46,783 bases of DNA from Minisyncoccota bacterium (lineage in GTDB: Bacteria > Patescibacteriota > Minisyncoccia > Phycocordibacterales > Phycocordibacteraceae): the NCBI GenBank assembly GCA_028695415.1, contig JAQVIY010000001.1, forward strand, positions 1-46,783. Reading direction: 5' to 3'. The translations under genes were made by a program, and so were the position numbers. This document shows positions 7,787-16,180 of the stretch, piece after piece; the stretch's first letter is position 1, and every line of letters begins with the position of its first letter. Under the pieces are notes generated by a model. That model was given only the letters and a program-made list of their open reading frames with translations, was not told where the DNA came from and made no database searches.

Positions 7787-8710
7787 ATGAAAATCGCAAC
7801 CCATAACATTGAGTTTCTTTTTGAAGAAGGGATGCACACTCACTCGGGAAAAGAATGGAACTATACAAAAGAGCTCGTAGAGGCTCGGGTATCATATTTC
7901 TCAAAGCTTTTTTCTGAAATTAATGCTGACATCCTTTTACTTCAAGAAATCGCATCGAAGAGTGTTATCGAGAGAATTATCGCACGAACGGGAATAGACT
8001 ACTCCTATTTTTTCGGCGCTCCAGATCAAAATGGGGTTGGAAACGTCGTCCTATATAAACAAAAGGATGCATCGTGCGAATCCATTCCGGCTCTGACGTC
8101 TCTTCCGGTTTTTGTTGAAGGAGATGGCGACGTTCTTGGTTCCCGCATTTGGTCCCGTAGAGACTTCGTTCACATGGAGTTGATCTGGAATGGTAAGAAA
8201 CTCCACATCGTGGATGTTCACATAAAAGCCAATTTTTTGATGCCTGAAAAGAACACACAGGGTGAAGCGATGGTGATGACCACCCAAATCACTGCGGCAG
8301 ACGGATTGATACGTTCAGAAATTTTTAGATTTTCACAAGCAAAAAAGCTACGCGAATTGATTGACACTTTTTTTGTGATTGATCCAGATGCGTTAGTAGT
8401 AGTTGGAGGTGATTACAATGCAGAAGAAAATTACGCGGTATACCGAATTATACGAGGTGTTATAAACGATGCCCCCGATACACTTGTTGAAGCGGGCGCA
8501 AAAATAGAGCAAGAAAAGAGATTTTCGTCGTTGTCGAAAACCCTTGGGCGAAATAGACTTCTCGATCACTTTCTGATTTCAAAAAGTCTTGAGCCACGTT
8601 TGATCGGTGTTCAGATTTTGAATGACAATATTTCTGAAAACAACAACACTGCGCCAAGCCCTAATTTAGTAGGAAGCGATCATGCGCCTATTGTTATTGA
8701 ACTAAAATAA
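7787..8710 (+). CDS. Endonuclease/exonuclease/phosphatase (EEP) family protein
   Basis: 307-residue EEP-fold hydrolase (the DNase I / AP endonuclease / inositol polyphosphatase superfamily). The active-site blocks are all present: THNIEFLF with Asn, LLLQE with Glu, VDVHIK, VVGGDYNAEE, RLLDHFLIS, and the C-terminal GSDHAPI His. No signal peptide. It probably shares a transcript with the IMPase-family gene 25 bp upstream and has the same A+T-rich composition. Together they look like a small phosphoester-cleaving cargo unit, but the substrate is unknown. Confidence 0.88.
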   Translation: MKIATHNIEFLFEEGMHTHSGKEWNYTKELVEARVSYFSKLFSEINADILLLQEIASKSVIERIIARTGIDYSYFFGAPDQNGVGNVVLYKQKDASCESIPALTSLPVFVEGDGDVLGSRIWSRRDFVHMELIWNGKKLHIVDVHIKANFLMPEKNTQGEAMVMTTQITAADGLIRSEIFRFSQAKKLRELIDTFFVIDPDALVVVGGDYNAEENYAVYRIIRGVINDAPDTLVEAGAKIEQEKRFSSLSKTLGRNRLLDHFLISKSLEPRLIGVQILNDNISENNNTAPSPNLVGSDHAPIVIELK

Positions 8711-8717
8711 GAATAGT

Positions 8718-8820
8718 CCTTCGTCCTGCCGCTCCATTCCATTCTTCAATACATTCCCCCGCCAAACAAAAATGCATAGGAAGCGGCGGGGCGAAGGGTG
8801 GCCCCGCGTAATCGCGGGGC
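8718..8820. repeat. Imperfect inverted repeat plus GC hairpin after the EEP gene
   Basis: Arms at 8718-8735 and 8779-8797 match in about 15 of 18 positions and start 7 bp after the EEP stop codon. A separate perfect hairpin GCCCCGCG/CGCGGGGC follows at 8801-8820. The rest of the gap to 8928 shows no gene. Confidence 0.55.
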
Positions 8821-8928
8821 GAGCGCCGAGTCCGCGAGGCGCGATTCAGTGTTGGTCGCGTTGCTCGAAAAAGGTTCGCGCGAAGATTAGAATATCCTCA
8901 CAACGCAAGCGCAAAGAGCCGTCACAAA

Positions 8929-10044
8929 CTATCTCTTCGGTAAGATGTTCCAGAGTGCGGGGTCTTCGCCGCCATCTATCTTAAAGAGCGCCACGCCGCG
9001 GACGCCAAGTGTACGCGCGAGATCGATCTTATCTTGTATAGCGCCCGCGTCGCTCCACCACACGACGCGTCGAGGATCGGGGAGGGCGCTCGCGGTCTGA
9101 GGCGTCGTCGTAGGGGCGTAGGTGAAGCTCATCTCGCCGGCGTGATTACGCGTCGGCGTGATACCAAGCTGTTTCGCGAGATCAGTCGCGTAGCCCGGGT
9201 TGAGCGCCCAATGACGAGCATAGCGATATCCCTGTGAAAGGGGAATAAGATCGTATTCGTAGCCGTACGTGGGGATACCGATGATGATTTTCTTTTTTGA
9301 AATAGTTTGAGCGGCGACTGCAATCACTTTCTTCACCCATTGCGGATCGGCGACGGGCACATATGGCGTACCATCGGCTGCCGCATTCAGCTTCAAATCG
9401 ATGGCACCCTGATCATAGGCCATGATATGCACTCGGTCGCAGTACTTGTTGATAGCGACGTAGTCGTTTGCGTATTCGATATTCTTTGGAGTAACGACAA
9501 ATGCTGAAGAGGTCGGCGTGCGCGCCTCAATACTGCAGTAGACCCACTTCTTTCCCATGCGCGCATACAGCCCTTTCAAGAACAAAGAGAAATAAGGGCG
9601 CGTCTTGGCGAGCTTATTTTCAAAATCGATGTCGATGCCGTCAAATTTGTTGTCCTTCACGAGTTTGGCGATGGCGTCTTCAAGTGCGATGCGGCGTGAG
9701 GTCGAGGATAAGATGGTATGGATTGCCGAGGTGTTGCTCCACATGACGGTCGGGACGATACGTACCCCTCGAGCGTGAGCCGTCGCGAGGAGTAGAGCCG
9801 CAGTCGAGGTTGCCGAAGGGTCATCAAAGCCGAACGCGTCGTGGAGCGAGCCGTCGTCTTGGACGATATAGCCAAACGGCATCAATGACGAAAAATTCTC
9901 GAGGTGCGACAACGCATCGGTTGAGCCGGCAGAGGCTCTCCAGTACGGTATCCAGCCGAAAACCTCAAAGACAGGAGCGGCGGCACTCGCAGAAAACGGC
10001 ATGAGCATCAGGAAAAAAACGCCAAAAATGAACGTACGACGCAT
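8929..10044 (-). CDS. Secreted GH18-family glycosyl hydrolase
   Basis: 371 residues starting MRRTFIFG at 10044; the 48 upstream codons of the same frame are not needed. A signal peptide covers residues 1-22 (RR, hydrophobic core, ASAAA). The mature part opens with VFGWIPYWR, typical of the YaaH/SleL-like branch of GH18. The catalytic signature DGIDIDFE is complete, with Glu142 as the acid/base. YDQGA and GIPTYGYEYDL correspond to later barrel strands. It likely cleaves N-acetylglucosamine-containing polymers such as peptidoglycan outside the membrane. A TATGCT box with extended TG ends 6 bases before the ATG. The gene is divergent from dedA-like, 40 bp away. Confidence 0.88.
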   Translation of the reverse strand: MRRTFIFGVFFLMLMPFSASAAAPVFEVFGWIPYWRASAGSTDALSHLENFSSLMPFGYIVQDDGSLHDAFGFDDPSATSTAALLLATAHARGVRIVPTVMWSNTSAIHTILSSTSRRIALEDAIAKLVKDNKFDGIDIDFENKLAKTRPYFSLFLKGLYARMGKKWVYCSIEARTPTSSAFVVTPKNIEYANDYVAINKYCDRVHIMAYDQGAIDLKLNAAADGTPYVPVADPQWVKKVIAVAAQTISKKKIIIGIPTYGYEYDLIPLSQGYRYARHWALNPGYATDLAKQLGITPTRNHAGEMSFTYAPTTTPQTASALPDPRRVVWWSDAGAIQDKIDLARTLGVRGVALFKIDGGEDPALWNILPKR

Positions 10045-10050
10045 GAGGCA

Positions 10051-10056
10051 AGCATA
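10051..10056 (-). promoter_or_regulatory. Extended -10 TATGCT, 6 bases before the GH18 start
   Basis: TGgTATGCT on the minus strand ends 6 bases before ATG 10044, predicting a leaderless mRNA. Confidence 0.5.
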
Positions 10057-10067
10057 CCATCCCGAGG

Positions 10068-10073
10068 TATAAT
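10068..10073 (+). promoter_or_regulatory. -10 box TATAAT of the DedA-family operon
   Basis: Consensus TATAAT, 11 bases before ATG 10085. GGAGGGG lies between, but much of it would fall upstream of the predicted start of transcription. Confidence 0.5.
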
Positions 10074-10084
10074 GGAGGGGCGCA

Positions 10085-10702
10085 ATGTCGATAGACTTTA
10101 TAACCCAGGCACTTCTCCAGTACCGCTTCTGGATACTTATCCCGCTGTCGCTTATCGAGGGACCGGTGGTCGCCTTTGTTGCTGGCACGCTCGCAGCGCT
10201 CGGCTATTTCAATATCTATTTCCTCGCGGTCTTCTTTTTTATACGCGATGTCGGACTCGATGGTATGTATTATGCGATGGGACATTTCGGCGGCCGCACA
10301 AAGTTTGCCGAACGAATGCTCACGAAAATAGGCATTACGGACGACCATCTCGGTACGGTGCGCGAGCTCTGGGAGCGGCGCCCGTTCACGACGATGTTCA
10401 TCGGCAAGCTCTCCTACGGTATCGCCTCGGCGTTCATCGTGGTCGCGGGGATGGTGAAGATGCCGCTCCGCGCATTTTTCAAATATGGCGCTCTCGTTGC
10501 TGTGCTCGAGTATGGTTCGTTGCTTCTCGCCGGCTACTTTCTCGGGACATCGCTCGGCGGGAGCATTGTGAAGGCGATCGAGAATGCACAATACGTCATC
10601 GCGTTCGCCGCGATCGTTGTCTCCGGCTACTACCTCTTCAGCTGGTATATGCGCAAGAAATTCCTGCAGGAGGATAAGGAAATAGAGGAGATGCCGGTAT
10701 GA
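10085..10702 (+). CDS. DedA-family membrane protein
   Basis: 205-residue polytopic inner-membrane protein of the DedA/VTT family, implicated elsewhere in flipping undecaprenyl phosphate or other lipids. Visible: an N-terminal re-entrant-like segment with IEGPVVAFVAGTLA, the FFIRDVGLDGMYYAMGHFGG block (DedA position of the G-x-x-x-GR motif), FIGKLSYGIASAFIVVAGMV, and a final transmembrane helix before a charged tail. Overlaps the downstream glycosyltransferase by 4 bp (ATGA), so the two are translated together. The pairing suggests a role with a lipid-linked or glycolipid pathway (inference). Confidence 0.85.
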   Translation: MSIDFITQALLQYRFWILIPLSLIEGPVVAFVAGTLAALGYFNIYFLAVFFFIRDVGLDGMYYAMGHFGGRTKFAERMLTKIGITDDHLGTVRELWERRPFTTMFIGKLSYGIASAFIVVAGMVKMPLRAFFKYGALVAVLEYGSLLLAGYFLGTSLGGSIVKAIENAQYVIAFAAIVVSGYYLFSWYMRKKFLQEDKEIEEMPV

Positions 10703-11712
10703 AGAAGATAGTGCTCGTAACGGATGCGTGGCTACCGCAGGTCAACGGCGTCGTGCGGGTGCTCCACGCGCTCAAGCCGATCCTCGAGGCGCGAGGATAC
10801 GAAATTGTGCTTATTGAGCCGAGACTGTTCCGCACTGTACGGATGCCTTTCTATCCGGAGATACGCCTCGCGCTCTTCGCGCGCCGCCGCGTGGAAAAGA
10901 TGATAGAAGAGGCACGACCGGACGCGGTATGCCTCGTGACCGAAGGGCCGCTCGGCTGGGCGGCGCGCTCGGTGTGCATGAAGCGGGGGATACCGTTCAC
11001 GACCTGGTATCACAGCCATTTCCAGCTCTACGTCGATATGCGTCTGCGCGGGCTCCTTGGCCCTATCCTTGCCCTCCTACGCCGATTCCATCGCGCGGCT
11101 GTCCACACGATGGTCTCGACCGAACATCTCAAACAGGAGTTGGAATCACTCGGATATGCGAATATAGTCATCGTACCGCTCGGCGTCGATACCAAGCTTT
11201 TTGTACGCAATCCTTCTCCGCCGCTGCCACCCCTGCCGAAACCGGTTTTCGTCTATTTCAGCCGTCTCGATCCGGAAAAAAGCCCAGAAGAATTCCTGAA
11301 GCTCGATTTGCCTGGGACGAAGCTCGTCATAGGAGACGGCGCTAACCGCGCGCGACTCGAAGCGGCGTACGGCGCGACGAATACCTTTGTCGGCTATAAA
11401 CACGGTACAGAGCTCGTCGACTGGCTCTCGCTCGCGGATGTATTCGTGTTTCCCTCGCGTACCGAGACGTTCGGTCTTGTCGTCGTCGAAGCGCTCGCCT
11501 GCGGCCTGCCGGTCGCGGCGCACAAGGTCATGGGTCCGCGCGACATCATTACGGAAGGGAAGGATGGATACCTGGGTGACGACTTGAAAGGAGCGGCAAT
11601 CAAGTGTCTCGAACTCTCGCGCGAGGATTGTCGCGCCAAGGCGCTCCGGTATTCTTGGGAGCGCTCGGCAGATGCGTTCATACAAAACCTCGTCCCTGTC
11701 AGATCAAAATAA
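10699..11712 (+). CDS. Glycosyltransferase family 4 (GT-B fold)
   Basis: 337 residues. The N-terminal Rossmann half starts MKKIVLVTDAWLPQVNGVVR, which is characteristic of lipid-acceptor mannosyl/glucosyltransferases such as MgtA/PimB relatives. VCLVTEGPLGWAAR and TWYHSHFQLYVDMR follow. The C-terminal half has PVFVYFSRLDPEKSPEEFL and the donor-binding EX7E region PSRTETFGLVVVEALACGLPV, then GPRDIITEGKDGYL. Likely transfers a sugar from an NDP- or GDP-sugar to a membrane lipid at the cytoplasmic face. Translationally coupled to the DedA-family gene. Donor and acceptor cannot be assigned. Confidence 0.88.
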   Translation: MKKIVLVTDAWLPQVNGVVRVLHALKPILEARGYEIVLIEPRLFRTVRMPFYPEIRLALFARRRVEKMIEEARPDAVCLVTEGPLGWAARSVCMKRGIPFTTWYHSHFQLYVDMRLRGLLGPILALLRRFHRAAVHTMVSTEHLKQELESLGYANIVIVPLGVDTKLFVRNPSPPLPPLPKPVFVYFSRLDPEKSPEEFLKLDLPGTKLVIGDGANRARLEAAYGATNTFVGYKHGTELVDWLSLADVFVFPSRTETFGLVVVEALACGLPVAAHKVMGPRDIITEGKDGYLGDDLKGAAIKCLELSREDCRAKALRYSWERSADAFIQNLVPVRSK

Positions 11713-11742
11713 ACAGCCCGCTGCGAATCGCGCAGCGGGCTG
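11704..11742 (-). terminator. Hairpin with T-run on the minus strand
   Basis: A perfect 11-12-bp stem at 11714-11742 is followed on the minus strand by TTTATTTTG. On the plus strand no T-run follows, so the glycosyltransferase mRNA probably reads through it. Confidence 0.6.
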
Positions 11743-11948
11743 GAAACGGCGGGTGCCGTCAGAAGCCGAAAAGCTGTCCCGGAGGGTGTGTCTTCATGCT
11801 TGCGGAGGCAATCCTCCCATGCATGGGCGGGACATTCACCCCAAGCCAGGTGGGGGCGAAGCATGATGTTCTACGGAAACCCCATCGGCTGGAGCGTTCT
11901 TCTCTGGAGACATGTGGATCCCTGGCTGGATTCGCACCGTGGATAAAG
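11743..11948. ncRNA. Structured region between convergent genes (candidate RNA or 3' UTR)
   Basis: 206 bp without a credible CDS. Nested pairings are visible on the plus strand: GGTGC near 11754 with GCACC near 11934, AGCCGA near 11766 with TCGGCT near 11898, TGTCCCG near 11778 with CGGGACA near 11832, and an inner GGAGG-CAAT-CCTCC loop. It ends at a strong plus-strand terminator (11949-11996) and begins at a hairpin that terminates on the minus strand. It may be a stand-alone RNA, or the 3' UTR of the glycosyltransferase. No known family motif (SRP, RNase P, tmRNA) was found, and strand is uncertain. Confidence 0.4.
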
Positions 11949-11996
11949 CCGCCTTGAGAAACGCCGAGCGTTTCTCAAGGCGGTTCTCTTTTTATT
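11949..11996 (+). terminator. Strong intrinsic terminator
   Basis: A perfect 15-bp stem (11949-11963 with 11969-11983, loop CCGAG) is followed by TTCTCTTTTTATT. It ends plus-strand transcripts from the glycosyltransferase or the candidate RNA. Confidence 0.88.
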
Positions 11997-12024
11997 ATAA
12001 AAAATCAACCTCCCGCGAGGGAGG
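11994..12024 (-). terminator. Terminator of the membrane protein gene
   Basis: CCTCCC/GGGAGG with a tetraloop (12009-12024), followed on the minus strand by TTGATTTTTTAT. It lies 28 bp after the stop of the minus-strand membrane protein gene. Confidence 0.8.
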
Positions 12025-12052
12025 CCGAAGGGGGAACAATTAAGAAACAACA

Positions 12053-12772
12053 TCAATCGTAGGTTCTAACCAAGGGCAGCGGGAGTACTTGTACGGCAAA
12101 CACGACCGCGACCGCGAGCGTCGCACCGATGGAAGCGACCGAGACCCCGGCGCGCCACCCGGCGGCATACCAAGCGAAGCTCGTTAGTGTCGCCCAGATA
12201 ACCGTGGTCAAGTAGGGAAGTTGCGGACTTGCAATGAAGTCTGGACACCATACCCACTGATACCAGCGGTTCAGTAAGCCGAGCGGCACATGCGTTCCGA
12301 ATGCCATATGAACACCGAGCATGACGCTCACCATGATGGCTGCCTTTACCGATACGCCGGGGCTGAAGTAGAACAGTCCGGCGAGCGCTACATAGGTGCT
12401 CATATAGATGAAGTGGAGGGCGATAACGGTCGACCATTTCTCACCCTTCCATCCCAGCGGGTCGGGAACGACTTGGGTGGAGATGAGCATCAAGTGATTC
12501 GCGAGCGTCACGAGGACACCGATGCTCACCATGATTACGATCATCTTCGTGTTCCAGCTCGCGCCGTAGCGCGTAATGATGAACGCGAACAGGGCTGGCA
12601 GAAGGAAGAAGTCTCCCCACATGCCGCCGTGTGCAATGAAGCTGATGCCTGACTTACCCCAGCGCGCGATAACCTGCGTCGGAGTAAAGTTGCCGCTCAC
12701 GAAGTACGAGAACAACCCCTCTACGACGACCAGCAACATACTGACCGCAATAACTGCGAGCCCGATCTTCAT
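12053..12772 (-). CDS. Polytopic membrane protein, unknown function
   Basis: 239 residues with about seven hydrophobic segments (residues ~5-27, 55-70, 75-97, 112-135, 140-160, 182-200, 207-230). There are few charged residues inside the segments and no recognised motif; conserved-looking pieces are FIAHGGMWGDFFLLP and a central NHLMLIS. I do not recognise a family. Unlike most genes here it has a good Shine-Dalgarno site (AAAGGAG, 6 bases before the ATG) and a leader of about 60 bases from the promoter at 12841-12869. Single-gene unit. Confidence 0.8.
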   Translation of the reverse strand: MKIGLAVIAVSMLLVVVEGLFSYFVSGNFTPTQVIARWGKSGISFIAHGGMWGDFFLLPALFAFIITRYGASWNTKMIVIMVSIGVLVTLANHLMLISTQVVPDPLGWKGEKWSTVIALHFIYMSTYVALAGLFYFSPGVSVKAAIMVSVMLGVHMAFGTHVPLGLLNRWYQWVWCPDFIASPQLPYLTTVIWATLTSFAWYAAGWRAGVSVASIGATLAVAVVFAVQVLPLPLVRTYD

Positions 12773-12840
12773 CGGAGTCTCCTTTCTTGGTTATGCCGCT
12801 TACGCGGTGATTGATGACAATGGTCAAACTACCTATATAG

Positions 12841-12869
12841 ATGGTAGCATTGAATACACTAAAAGTCAA
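12841..12869 (-). promoter_or_regulatory. Promoter of the membrane protein gene
   Basis: Minus strand TTGACT, 17-base spacer, TACCAT. The spacing is ideal and the -35 is 5/6. Confidence 0.6.
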
Positions 12870-12902
12870 TAGTACAAAAAACGCCCTGAGTACGGCCTGT
12901 AG

Positions 12903-13631
12903 TTAGCGCACTACGGACCACTCCTTATACGCAGCTTTGTTGCGAAGCGCGACCGAGATGCCGTTCTTGAGCCAGATGCCGTAGGTGCGAAGCCAGCCGA
13001 GCTTGTGCGGCCGCCGGAGCGAGTGCTGTACGAAAAGCTTCCAGTAGGAGAGTGTGCGACCTTTCCTCGCGAGCTGACGGAAGAGCTCGTTGTCTTCGCC
13101 GGCGGCGAGATGTTCGCTAAATCCACCCATATCTCGGAAGGCATCAGTGAGCACCATCTGAAATTCGCCTGAAGAATTACCCGAGTGCAGGATGTTATTC
13201 AAAAGGATATAGGACCAGTTGAGTGGCGCACAGAAGAATGCGTCAACGAGTGAATGATTCTCAGGCCACGGTTTCAAGGGGACCGTGATGCCGACGAGCT
13301 TTTGGTTCTTCGCGAACACCGAGAGAGCTTCTTCAAAAAACTTTTGCGGAGCGGGAATGAGCACGTCGGCATCTATGAACACGAGAAATTCGCCCGAGGC
13401 GAGAGCCGCGCCGGCATTTTTCGCTTCGCCGAAGGTCTGGCGGCGCGGCTTGTCCCACACCGTTATCTTCGCGTCATATGCGCGTGCTATATCGAGCGTC
13501 TTGTCCTTGCTCCCGCCGTCGGTGATGATAATCTCGTGCGGGAGCGAGAGCGTTTGTAGATTTTTCAGCGTGCGTTCGAGGAACTGTTCCTCGCGCAAGG
13601 TCGGAATAATAATCGAAAGGGTAGGAGGCAT
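12903..13631 (-). CDS. Glycosyltransferase family 2 (GT-A fold)
   Basis: 242 residues with the GT2 core: LSIIIPTLREEQFLERTL, IIITDGGSKDKTLDIA, GEAKNAGAALASGEFLVFIDADVLI (metal-binding DAD), and the acceptor-side FSEHLAAGEDNELFRQL (ED motif). No membrane helix beyond a possible hydrophobic patch at WSYILLNNI. Predicted cytoplasmic, peripheral, moving sugar from an NDP-sugar to a lipid or glycan. It starts 4 bp after trxB ends and probably shares its transcript. Specific substrate unknown. Confidence 0.88.
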   Translation of the reverse strand: MPPTLSIIIPTLREEQFLERTLKNLQTLSLPHEIIITDGGSKDKTLDIARAYDAKITVWDKPRRQTFGEAKNAGAALASGEFLVFIDADVLIPAPQKFFEEALSVFAKNQKLVGITVPLKPWPENHSLVDAFFCAPLNWSYILLNNILHSGNSSGEFQMVLTDAFRDMGGFSEHLAAGEDNELFRQLARKGRTLSYWKLFVQHSLRRPHKLGWLRTYGIWLKNGISVALRNKAAYKEWSVVR

Positions 13632-13635
13632 GAAG

Positions 13636-14679
13636 TTATTGTTTCTTCACCCAGAGATAGAGATCTTCCATCGCCTTCGCGCCGTCGCCTGCGGCGATAT
13701 TGTTTTGATGGTACAACTCATCCGTACAATCTCCAGCGGCCCAAACGCCGTCGAGGGGCCCACCTGCTTTGTTACGGAGCCTCTGCGACTCGGGCGTCGT
13801 ACTAGCTTGTACGCCTTCCTCGCCGCTTTCTCCGTGCCTCGCATCTGAATCCCTCGACGGCGTTTGCAAGATTAGGTGAGCGCGCTGATTATGAGGATCG
13901 ACGACGATACGATCCACCGCATCAAACTCGACGAGCCCCTTGGCGAAATCGGTGTTCGGGACGACACCCGTCTCGACGAAAATGCCGGATGCGGGGATCT
14001 CGGTTGTCTCACCGGTATCCTTGTCTTTATACACGAGGCTTGAGACGAATTGTTCACCCTTCACCTCGGTCGGTTCAGCGTTCGTGATGATGTGCATATT
14101 CGGATGTGCTTGCGCCTTTGCGACCGTGACTGCGTCCGCCTTGAACTCCTTATGGCGATGAATGAGAGTGACGGACTTCGCGTAGCTGAGAAGCTGGAGC
14201 GCAGTTTCGAAACCGGCGTTGCCGCCGCCTATGACTGCGACATCCATGCCTGAGAACAAGGGGCCGTCGCAGGAGGCACAGTAGGTAACGCCCTTGTTCT
14301 CGAACGTATCGGCGCCAATAGCAGAGAGCTTGCGTCGTCCGGCACCCGAGGCTATCATCACCGCCTTTGCGCGGAATTCTTTTCCTGATTTCGTTATTGC
14401 TATGAATTCGCTATCGGTTTTTGAGAGAGAGACAACGCGCTCACCGAGGGCGAGCTCGAGCTTGTCGCTTTTCACCGCCTTCAGATGCGACTCGAACGAC
14501 TTTGCGAGATCCTCGCCGCTTATCTTTACGCTCCCGACCCAATTCTCAATACCTTCCGACACGCTCGATTGCCCGCCTATCTTCTCAGCGATGAGGACAG
14601 ACTTCAGATGCTTGCGCGCCGCATAGATGCCAGCGGCGACTCCGGCGGGCCCGCCGCCGATGATGATGGTGTCGTACAT
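13636..14679 (-). CDS. trxB: Thioredoxin reductase (NADPH), with an in-frame insertion
   Basis: 347-residue flavoprotein that reduces thioredoxin with NADPH. FAD site GGGPAG (8-13), redox pair CASC (134-137), NADPH site GGGNAG (151-156), and C-terminal FAD motif GVWAAGDC (311-318). ATG 14679 is chosen because MYDTIIIGGG is the normal family start and a TATACT box lies 7 bases upstream. Normal length is about 310; the excess is an unconserved stretch at residues ~273-309, just before GVWAAGD. At DNA level it is bounded by a 15-bp perfect inverted repeat (13743-13757 and 13851-13865). The insertion sits in a surface-loop position, so activity may be kept. Confidence 0.93.
   Translation of the reverse strand: MYDTIIIGGGPAGVAAGIYAARKHLKSVLIAEKIGGQSSVSEGIENWVGSVKISGEDLAKSFESHLKAVKSDKLELALGERVVSLSKTDSEFIAITKSGKEFRAKAVMIASGAGRRKLSAIGADTFENKGVTYCASCDGPLFSGMDVAVIGGGNAGFETALQLLSYAKSVTLIHRHKEFKADAVTVAKAQAHPNMHIITNAEPTEVKGEQFVSSLVYKDKDTGETTEIPASGIFVETGVVPNTDFAKGLVEFDAVDRIVVDPHNQRAHLILQTPSRDSDARHGESGEEGVQASTTPESQRLRNKAGGPLDGVWAAGDCTDELYHQNNIAAGDGAKAMEDLYLWVKKQ
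13743..13865. repeat. Palindromic element inside trxB
   Basis: Perfect 15-bp inverted arms AAACGCCGTCGAGGG / CCCTCGACGGCGTTT surround 93 bp. Internal ends CACCTGCTTTGTTACGG (13761-13777) and CCGTGCCTCGCAT (13832-13844) are the reverse complement of the ends of the element at 17797-17879. The right-hand arm (gene sense) encodes the native DGVW, so the other arm is an inverted copy of host sequence. Confidence 0.8.
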
Positions 14680-14686
14680 AACATAC

Positions 14687-14692
14687 AGTATA
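14687..14692 (-). promoter_or_regulatory. Extended -10 TATACT, 7 bases before trxB
   Basis: TGcTATACT on the minus strand ends 7 bases before ATG 14679. This predicts transcription starting at or next to the start codon. Confidence 0.6.
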
Positions 14693-14710
14693 GCAAAATG
14701 CTTCCGCGGA

Positions 14711-14862
14711 GCGAGGTGTGCAATTCGGGAGAGTAACGGAGCTGGTCGGGCACGGTGTTTTGGCATCTTTGCAGCGCGAAGCACTATGTCAAAACCCGAG
14801 TGCGGAGCTTAAGAAACCGCCAGCTGGGGCGGTTTCTGCTCTCTCGAATTGCACACCGAGCG
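14711..14862. repeat. Imperfect 23-bp inverted repeat between ftsZ and trxB
   Basis: Arms at 14711-14733 and about 14839-14862 match at about 20 of 23 positions and share TGTGCAATTCG. The spacer contains the ftsZ terminator and a second imperfect inverted repeat carrying GTTTTG/CAAAAC. The right arm ends 4 bp before the ftsZ stop codon. Confidence 0.75.
14806..14837 (-). terminator. Terminator downstream of ftsZ
   Basis: A 10-bp stem AGAAACCGCC/GGCGGTTTCT (14812-14837) followed on the minus strand by TTAAGC. The stem is strong and the T-run poor. Confidence 0.6.
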
Positions 14863-14866
14863 AAGA

Positions 14867-16132
14867 CTACTTCTTGTGTCTACGAAGAAAGGTCGGGATA
14901 GCGCCCCACGCCTCGTCGTCCTCAGGAGCGGGAACGATCGTGTCGTGCTTGTGCGGTAGGGCAGTGACGATGGGCTCTTCTTTCTCCTTGTGCGCTATGG
15001 GTTCCTCCTTCTCCTCTTTCTTCGGCTCTTTCACCCGCACTTCCTCCTCTCTCTCCTTTACGACTTCGCGCTTCAGGATTTCATGATAAATATGACCGCG
15101 CTCTTCTTCGCGCCGTTCGGCGGGTATAGAGAAGAGAGAACGCTCGGGACCGGAGTGTGAGGCGTGTGCTGGGCTCTCGGGGAAGCCGGTCGCGATAACA
15201 ATGATGCGGACCTGGCCTTTCTTGAGTTTCTCGTCCTTCATCATACCGAAGATGACCTTTGCATTCTTGTCCACGGACTCATTGATGACTTTCGCCGCCT
15301 CCTGTACCTCTATAATACCAAGGTCGTCTGAACCCGCGACGACGAAGAGGATACCCTTTGCGCCGCTGATAGACACATCGAGAAGCGGAGAGTTGACTGC
15401 CTGCGTCGCGGCGTCGCGGGCGCGTTCGTCGCCCTCGGCGATGCCGATACCCATAAGGGCGGGGCCGGCGCCCTCCATAATCGCCTTGATATCGTTGAAG
15501 TCGGTATTGATGTCGCCCGGGGTCGTGATGATATCAGAGACGCCCTCGACCGCCTGGCGCAGTATCTCGTCACAGAGCGCAAAGGCGTTCTTCGCTGAGG
15601 TATTCTTGTCGACGATGGCGAGAAGCTTATCGTTCGGTATGACGATGAACGCGTCGACCTCCTTCTTCAGCTCGGCGAGACCGCGCTCAGCGATCTCTTT
15701 GCGTTGAGCTCCCTCGAATGAGAACGGCTTGGTGACGACGCCTATGACAAGCGCACCGATCTCCTTGGCTATCTTCGCGACGATAGGCGCCGCACCAGTG
15801 CCGGTGCCGCCGCCCATACCGCAGGTGATGAACACCATGTCGGACCCGGAGAGCGCTTCTTGAATCTCCTGACGAGTCTCTTCAGCGGCGCGCCGCCCTA
15901 GCTCGGGGTTCATCCCGGTACCGAGACCGCGGGTGAGATTCTTGCCGACATGAATCTTGCGCTTCGCGAGCGAGCGATGGAGGTCCTGCGCATCGGAGTT
16001 TACGGCGATGAATTCAACGCCGCGCACCTTCGATTCGATCATGTGATTGATAGCGTTCTTTCCGGAACCGCCGACGCCGACAACGCGAATCCGCGCAAAG
16101 GTCTCAATCTCAGGTTCGATACGCTTGGACAT
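14867..16132 (-). CDS. ftsZ: Cell division GTPase FtsZ
   Basis: 421-residue tubulin-like GTPase that polymerises into the division ring. Seen: N-terminal [18 protein letters not shown], nucleotide loop [16 protein letters not shown] (107-116), T7 synergy loop [11 protein letters not shown], and [12 protein letters not shown]. The core ends around [12 protein letters not shown]. The variable linker is long and highly charged ([19 protein letters not shown]). A C-terminal peptide [14 protein letters not shown] corresponds to the conserved tail that binds FtsA. ftsA lies directly upstream. An extended -10 (TGCTAGAAT) 12 bases before the ATG suggests its own promoter between ftsA and ftsZ. Confidence 0.97.
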   Translation of the reverse strand: MSKRIEPEIETFARIRVVGVGGSGKNAINHMIESKVRGVEFIAVNSDAQDLHRSLAKRKIHVGKNLTRGLGTGMNPELGRRAAEETRQEIQEALSGSDMVFITCGMGGGTGTGAAPIVAKIAKEIGALVIGVVTKPFSFEGAQRKEIAERGLAELKKEVDAFIVIPNDKLLAIVDKNTSAKNAFALCDEILRQAVEGVSDIITTPGDINTDFNDIKAIMEGAGPALMGIGIAEGDERARDAATQAVNSPLLDVSISGAKGILFVVAGSDDLGIIEVQEAAKVINESVDKNAKVIFGMMKDEKLKKGQVRIIVIATGFPESPAHASHSGPERSLFSIPAERREEERGHIYHEILKREVVKEREEEVRVKEPKKEEKEEPIAHKEKEEPIVTALPHKHDTIVPAPEDDEAWGAIPTFLRRHKK

Positions 16133-16144
16133 ACAGGTGCCGGT

Positions 16145-16150
16145 ATTCTA
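16145..16150 (-). promoter_or_regulatory. Extended -10 TAGAAT of ftsZ
   Basis: TGcTAGAAT ends 12 bases before ATG 16132 and predicts a leader of about 5 bases. Confidence 0.5.
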
Positions 16151-16180
16151 GCAGACCAGAACAATATGCAAATATTGACA

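Noticed and set aside
11760-11960. Cobalamin-riboswitch-like words on the minus strand (GGTGCGAATCCAGCC)
   Set aside because: The B12 box and the rest of the conserved core are missing, and no downstream gene fits.
14867-15200. Insertion element in the FtsZ C-terminal half
   Set aside because: The unconserved charged segment is the normal variable linker of FtsZ; no inverted repeat surrounds it.
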